In this document: one piece after another, positions 6,906 through 9,995 of the stretch | Layout of the letters: each line of letters opens with the position of its first letter | How positions within the stretch are numbered: position 1 is the stretch's first letter | Assembly: GCA_023623095.1 (NCBI GenBank) | Contig: JAMNXX010000038.1 | Coordinates: 1-9,995, forward strand | Length of the DNA stretch: 9,995 nucleotides | Direction: 5' to 3' | Source of the DNA: Bacillota bacterium | GTDB lineage: Bacteria; Bacillota; Clostridia; Peptostreptococcales; Thermotaleaceae | The notes under the pieces: generated by a model | What the model saw: only the letters and a program-made list of their open reading frames with translations | Databases searched by the model: none | What the model was told of the DNA's origin: nothing | Position numbers and translations under genes: made by a program

Positions 6906-7670
6906 ATGTTTTTTGACTCTCATGCGCATCTTGATGATCAGAGATTTGATGCAGATAGAGATGCAGTGATCCAAAGAGCGAAAGAGAACAAAATTTCCTA
7001 TATCCTGAATCCGGGAGCCGATTTTGCTTCTTCTGTAAAAGCAATCGATTTGGCAGCCGAATATGAAATGGTTTATGCAGCTGTCGGCGTTCATCCTCAC
7101 GAAGCAAAAACAATGGATGAGGTGATGCTGGCGCTTTTAAGGGGACTGACCACAAAGCCGAAGGTAAAAGCGATCGGAGAAATCGGATTGGATTTCTACC
7201 ATTTGCATTCCCCCCGCGATGTACAGCGCGAATGGTTTCGAAAACAAATCCGTTTAGCCAAAGAAGTTTCTCTTCCGATTATCGTACACGACCGGGATGC
7301 CAACCAGGAAGTGATGGATATTCTCAAAGAAGAAAAGGCATTTGATACGGGAGTTTTGATGCATTGTTATTCCGGCAGCGCAGAGCTTGCCAGACAATAT
7401 GTAAAATTAGGCGCCTATTTGTCGATTGCAGGGCCTATTACCTATAACAACGCAAGAAAACTGGTTGAAGTTGTAGAGACAATACCGCTTCAGCACCTCA
7501 TGATTGAAACCGACGCGCCCTACCTCACCCCGGTCCCCCACAGAGGAAAGCGAAACGAGATGGCATATGTGAAGCATACAGCGGAGAAGATTGCAGAAAT
7601 TAAATCGATTTCCATAGAAGAAGTTGCCTTTCAAACGACAGAAAATGCGAAAAAGTTTTTTGGAATATAA
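6906..7670 (+). CDS. tatD: TatD-family metal-dependent hydrolase (DNase)
   Basis: A 254-residue TIM-barrel hydrolase of the amidohydrolase superfamily; family members act as 3'-5' exonucleases on DNA or RNA and have been linked to DNA repair and quality control. The metal-binding set is complete: H6 and H8 in FDSHAHLD, E92 in GEIGLDFY, H128 in VHDRDA, H153 in MHCYSGS and D203 in ETDAPYLTP. The length matches the family. The usual RGKRNEP signature reads RGKRNEM (213-219), a small departure outside the metal site. In Firmicutes the gene commonly sits between metG and the yabE/rnmV genes, as here. Start chosen at the ATG at 6906 because of its ribosome binding site and the typical N-terminus. 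Confidence 0.95.
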   Translation: MFFDSHAHLDDQRFDADRDAVIQRAKENKISYILNPGADFASSVKAIDLAAEYEMVYAAVGVHPHEAKTMDEVMLALLRGLTTKPKVKAIGEIGLDFYHLHSPRDVQREWFRKQIRLAKEVSLPIIVHDRDANQEVMDILKEEKAFDTGVLMHCYSGSAELARQYVKLGAYLSIAGPITYNNARKLVEVVETIPLQHLMIETDAPYLTPVPHRGKRNEMAYVKHTAEKIAEIKSISIEEVAFQTTENAKKFFGI

Positions 7671-7701
7671 TGGACAAAATCATTTTGTCCATTATTTTTT
7701 T
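7667..7701 (+). terminator. Intrinsic terminator of the metG-tatD unit, overlapping the tatD stop codon
   Basis: A perfect 13-bp stem (ATAATGGACAAAA, 7667-7679, with TTTTGTCCATTAT, 7683-7695), a 3-base loop TCA and a run of seven T (7695-7701). The TAA stop (7668-7670) lies in the 5' arm, so ribosomes finishing tatD would disturb the stem. Confidence 0.9.
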
Positions 7702-7803
7702 GTATAATCTTTTTCTCATTTTAGAAGCCGGAAGAATAATATAAAAAAGAAATGAATAGAATAGGCTACTAGGAAATAAATATTTGCACGAAACGTATCG
7801 AAA

Positions 7804-7817
7804 ATTTCCCGGGAAAT
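7804..7817. promoter_or_regulatory. Perfect 14-bp palindrome of unknown role
   Basis: ATTTCCCGGGAAAT is fully self-complementary. It lies about 140 bases upstream of the -35 box of the next gene and about 100 bases after the tatD terminator. It could be a protein-binding site, but no partner is apparent and it is far from the recognised promoter. Confidence 0.3.
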
Positions 7818-7956
7818 ATGGTAAAAAAACTTGAAAAAGGGGGCAAAAAATATCATTGTCTATCGAAACGACAAAAAGGATTTCTTAAGAAAAAGTATAG
7901 ATATTGATTTTCTGGAAAGAATTTATAATATGTTATAAAAAAAACCATTCATAGAT

Positions 7957-7985
7957 TTGACGTAATGTAAATTTTTGTGTAGAAT
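7957..7985 (+). promoter_or_regulatory. Sigma-A promoter of the DUF348/G5/3D gene
   Basis: TTGACG (7957-7962) and TAGAAT (7980-7985) are separated by 17 bases; each matches five of six consensus positions. Transcription would start near 7992, giving a leader of about 43 bases that includes AAAAGGAGG at 8015-8023, 11 bases before the ATG. Confidence 0.75.
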
Positions 7986-8034
7986 AATAAAATGTTATTC
8001 AAGCTGCTCCGATTAAAAGGAGGAATTAACAAAA

Positions 8035-9066
8035 ATGGAATCAAATAGTAAAACCCAGCCCCTTTTCATGAAAAGAAAATGGCTGGTGTTGGCAATCGCA
8101 CTCGTTATCGGAATCTTTTCCATGTGGAAGGGATTTGCGAAAGAAGTGACGATTCAAGACGGTACAGAGAAGAAGACAATCACCGTATGGTTTAGCAATG
8201 TAGAAGATACATTGAAGAAGGCTAATATTACATTGGGAGAATACGATCAGGTATCGGAGCCTTTCCATGCGCGTGTAAAAGACAATATGGTACTCAAGAT
8301 CAAAAGAGCACATCCGATAAAAGTAAAATGTGATGGAAAAACGCTGGAGATCATGACAGCCTACGAAAAGGTAAAAGACATATTAAAAGAACACAAGATA
8401 TCTTTTGGAAAATTGGATGAGATTCAACCTTCACTCGAAGAAAAAGTTTTTAAAGGAGATACGATTCAAATCGTCAGAGTGAAAGAAGAAGTCATTACGC
8501 AAAAGGAAGTCATTCCGTATGAATCTGTGATCAAATACAGCGATCAATTGGATCAAGGTAAAATAAGATTGATTCAGGAAGGAAAAAATGGAGAAAAGGA
8601 AATACAATACAAAGTGCTTTATCGGGATGGAAAAGAAGTGTTCAGAGAAATCGTACAGGAGAAAATTCTCGCAGAAGCTGTCAATGAAATCGTAGAACGA
8701 GGTACAGCACAATATGTAGCTACATCCAGAGGAAACATTCGGGCATCCAGGGTTCTTACGATGACAGCTACGGCCTACGATTCCAGCTATGCCAGTACGG
8801 GGAAAACCCCCGATCATCCGCATTACGGAAAAACGGCTATCGGAACAAAAGTGAGGCCTGGGGTTGTAGCGGTGGATCCAAGAGTCATTCCGCTACGAAC
8901 AAAATTATATATTCAATCTCTAGATGGTTCAAAAGACTATGGGTTTGCTAGCGCAGAAGATACAGGTGGAGCCATAAAAGGGAACAAGATAGACCTATAT
9001 TTTGAAGAACCAGGAGCAGCGAAAAAATTTGGAAGAAGGAAAGTAAAGGTTTATGTCTTAGAATGA
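8035..9066 (+). CDS. yabE: Membrane-anchored cell-wall protein with two DUF348 domains, a G5 domain and a 3D (lytic transglycosylase-like) domain; YabE-like
   Basis: A 343-residue protein of the YabE/Rpf-like (Sps) family, thought to cleave peptidoglycan. A basic N-terminus and one hydrophobic helix (about 15-31) direct it to the outer face; there is no obvious signal-peptidase site, so it may stay anchored. Two DUF348 repeats follow (about 36-90 and 95-148), then a G5 domain (about 150-226, containing VITQKEVIPYES and IQYKVLYRDGKEVFREIV). The catalytic-type 3D domain (about 240-343) keeps its three aspartates: D281 in VAVDPRVIPL, D309 in AEDTGGAIKG and D320 in NKIDLYF. The usual place for this gene is upstream of rnmV and rsmA, as here. 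It is flanked by its own promoter and terminator. The yabE name is by family and position; a true orthologue test was not possible. Confidence 0.92.
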   Translation: MESNSKTQPLFMKRKWLVLAIALVIGIFSMWKGFAKEVTIQDGTEKKTITVWFSNVEDTLKKANITLGEYDQVSEPFHARVKDNMVLKIKRAHPIKVKCDGKTLEIMTAYEKVKDILKEHKISFGKLDEIQPSLEEKVFKGDTIQIVRVKEEVITQKEVIPYESVIKYSDQLDQGKIRLIQEGKNGEKEIQYKVLYRDGKEVFREIVQEKILAEAVNEIVERGTAQYVATSRGNIRASRVLTMTATAYDSSYASTGKTPDHPHYGKTAIGTKVRPGVVAVDPRVIPLRTKLYIQSLDGSKDYGFASAEDTGGAIKGNKIDLYFEEPGAAKKFGRRKVKVYVLE

Positions 9067-9075
9067 TCATCAAGC

Positions 9076-9107
9076 AGAGCAGGAAAGGGTTCCTGCTCTA
9101 TCTTTTT
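9076..9107 (+). terminator. Intrinsic terminator after the 3D-domain gene
   Basis: AGAGCAGGAA (9076-9085) pairs perfectly with TTCCTGCTCT (9090-9099) around the loop AGGG, followed by ATC and TTTTT (9103-9107). It starts 9 bases after the stop codon at 9064-9066. Confidence 0.87.
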
Positions 9108-9118
9108 GTTGATTCTCT

Positions 9119-9146
9119 TTGCAACCCGAAAAAATTATTATAAAAT
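9119..9146 (+). promoter_or_regulatory. Possible promoter for rnmV-rsmA
   Basis: TTGCAA (9119-9124) and TAAAAT (9141-9146) have a 16-base spacer, placing the start of transcription near 9153. The match is moderate and the sequence is AT-rich. A promoter is nevertheless expected here because a terminator precedes the gene. Confidence 0.4.
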
Positions 9147-9170
9147 AAATGCGGAACATCGATCAGTGAC

Positions 9171-9176
9171 GGAGGG
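9171..9176 (+). promoter_or_regulatory. rnmV: Ribosome binding site deciding the rnmV start
   Basis: GGAGGG lies 4 bases before the ATG at 9181. Upstream in-frame codons from 9106 would add 25 residues without family resemblance, begin inside the preceding terminator and precede the predicted promoter, so they are rejected. Confidence 0.7.
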
Positions 9177-9180
9177 AAAA

Positions 9181-9717
9181 ATGATAAAAGAAGTGATTGT
9201 TGTGGAAGGTCGGGATGATGCTGTGGCCGTTCGACGAGCCGTTCAAGCGGAAGTCATCATTACCCATGGATTTGGGATCACAGATGAAATAAAAAAACGG
9301 ATTCAAACTGCACAGCAGAGAAAAGGTGTCATCATCTTTACGGATCCGGATTATGCAGGTGAAAAAATCCGGAAGATGATTTCCAGTGAGATAAAAGGTT
9401 GCAAACATGCTTTTTTGCCCCGGCAGCAGGCGGCTAAAAATGGAGATATCGGGATTGAAAATGCATCCCCTGAAGATATCCGTGCTGCATTGGCGAAAGT
9501 GCGCACGGAAAGCCCTTCTCCTCATTTGGAATTTAAGAAGGAGGATTTGCTCAAGAACGATCTTCTCGGTTCAGAGCAGGCCAGCAGAAGGAGAGATGAA
9601 TTGGGAAAATACTTAGGAATCGGATACGGAAATGCAAAGCAATTTTTAAATCGATTGAATCATTACGGCATTACAAGAGAAGAATTTGAAGAAGGATTAA
9701 AAGTGCTTCAATCATGA
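9181..9717 (+). CDS. rnmV: Ribonuclease M5 (5S rRNA maturation)
   Basis: A 178-residue TOPRIM-domain endonuclease that trims precursor 5S rRNA in low-GC Gram-positives, acting with ribosomal protein L18. The N-terminal TOPRIM fold shows the acidic E9 in VVEGRDD and the D55-x-D57 pair in FTDPDYAGEKIR. The IGIENA stretch (90-95) corresponds to the conserved GVEHA-type motif of the family. The C-terminal part (about 115-178; the DLLGSEQASRRRDELGKYLGI region and GNAKQFLNRLN) matches the M5 accessory domain that binds the substrate. The length is normal. It is followed by rsmA after 17 bases, the standard rRNA-maturation pair. Confidence 0.96.
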   Translation: MIKEVIVVEGRDDAVAVRRAVQAEVIITHGFGITDEIKKRIQTAQQRKGVIIFTDPDYAGEKIRKMISSEIKGCKHAFLPRQQAAKNGDIGIENASPEDIRAALAKVRTESPSPHLEFKKEDLLKNDLLGSEQASRRRDELGKYLGIGYGNAKQFLNRLNHYGITREEFEEGLKVLQS

Positions 9718-9734
9718 AGGATAGGAGATACAAA

Positions 9735-9995
9735 ATGGATAAACTCGTTTTGCCAAAAGTAACAAAAGAAATCATCCAAAAATACGGGTTTCGGTTTTCA
9801 AAGCAGCTGGGACAAAATTTTTTGATCGATGAAAATATACTTCAAAAAATTGTAAAGGGTGCAGCCGTTTCCAAAGAAGATCGGATCATTGAGGTAGGGC
9901 CTGGAATCGGGACATTGACCCAAGCACTGGCTCAGCGCGCGGAAAGGGTGATTGCTGTTGAGATCGACAAAAATTTAATTCCAATTTTGAAAGAA
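9735..9995 (+). CDS. rsmA: 16S rRNA dimethyladenosine transferase, N-terminal part (cut by the window edge)
   Basis: Also called KsgA; it dimethylates two adjacent adenosines in the 3' terminal helix of 16S rRNA during 30S assembly. The first 87 codons are present. They contain the family signature KQLGQNFLID (about 23-32) and the S-adenosylmethionine-binding motif EVGPGIGTLT (about 54-63), followed by an acidic motif at VIAVEIDKNL. The ATG has AGGAG 7 bases upstream (9723-9727) and lies 17 bases after the rnmV stop, so the two are probably transcribed together. Confidence 0.96.
   Translation, partial: MDKLVLPKVTKEIIQKYGFRFSKQLGQNFLIDENILQKIVKGAAVSKEDRIIEVGPGIGTLTQALAQRAERVIAVEIDKNLIPILKE

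Larger units (their letters stand above)
7702..8034. other. AT-rich intergenic region between tatD and the 3D-domain gene
   Basis: About 330 bases without a convincing gene. It contains a 14-bp palindrome (7804-7817), a GGGGG-containing Shine-Dalgarno-like stretch at 7838-7843 that is not followed by a credible ORF, and the promoter at 7957-7985. A perfect TATAAT at 7924-7929 has TTGATT only 14 bases upstream (7904-7909), too close for a normal sigma-A promoter. Short open frames here (28 codons or fewer) lack support. Confidence 0.6.

Noticed and set aside
7818..7904. Short peptide ORF (28 codons, MVKKLEKGGKK...) between tatD and the 3D-domain gene
   Set aside because: Its start overlaps the palindrome region with a poor ribosome binding site, the product is lysine-rich low complexity, and nothing recognisable is encoded.
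7904..7929. Second promoter TTGATT / TATAAT before the 3D-domain gene
   Set aside because: The spacer is only 14 bases, too short for sigma-A; the -10 match alone is weak evidence in such AT-rich DNA.
9106..9180. 25-residue N-terminal extension of ribonuclease M5
   Set aside because: It begins inside the preceding terminator and lies upstream of the good GGAGGG ribosome binding site and the canonical MIKEVIVVEG start.
1..9995. CRISPR arrays, transposases, integrases, defence islands, tRNA or rRNA genes
   Set aside because: No regular repeats, terminal inverted repeats, matching protein motifs or tRNA cloverleaf were seen; the right two thirds is a standard housekeeping block.

Overview
The window looks like a chromosomal segment of a low-to-moderate GC Firmicute, most likely an anaerobic spore-former of the class Clostridia. 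The signs are strong purine-rich ribosome binding sites (AGGAGG types), sigma-A promoters, a tRNA-sensing T-box leader in front of metG, and the gene order metG - tatD - yabE-like (DUF348/G5/3D) - rnmV - rsmA (ksgA), which is a well-known conserved block in Firmicutes. The genus cannot be fixed from this sequence alone.

Left part, minus strand (1-2363): an efflux-type operon read leftwards. It encodes a lipoprotein membrane fusion protein (HlyD/YbhG type), then two paralogous ABC-2 type permeases, the second cut by the window edge. No ATPase gene is visible; if one exists it lies beyond position 1 or elsewhere. The operon has a clear sigma-A promoter (TTTACA-17-TATAAT on the minus strand). 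Its -35 box is overlapped by a perfect 14-bp palindrome (2441-2454), very probably a repressor operator.

Middle (2364-4489): a divergent intergenic region of about 500 bases holds promoters for both directions and a doubtful small ORF. It is followed by a chemoreceptor of unusual layout: two N-terminal membrane helices with almost no external loop, a cytoplasmic signalling hairpin, and a probable PAS/Cache-like sensor domain at the C-terminus.

Right part, plus strand (4490-9995): a methionine-specific T-box leader (specifier ATG, antiterminator UGGU, intrinsic terminator) controls metG (methionyl-tRNA synthetase with C-terminal tRNA-binding domain). metG is followed closely by tatD, and the unit ends at a strong terminator overlapping the tatD stop codon. 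A 330-base AT-rich gap with its own sigma-A promoter leads to a membrane-anchored DUF348-DUF348-G5-3D cell-wall protein, ended by a terminator. rnmV (ribonuclease M5, 5S rRNA maturation) and the start of rsmA/ksgA (16S rRNA dimethyladenosine transferase) follow as a tightly spaced pair.

Most of the window is ordinary housekeeping. The parts that deserve a second look are the efflux operon with its operator and missing ATPase, the chemoreceptor with a C-terminal sensor, and the two long AT-rich intergenic regions. I see no CRISPR array, transposon, tRNA or rRNA gene, and no convincing new system.
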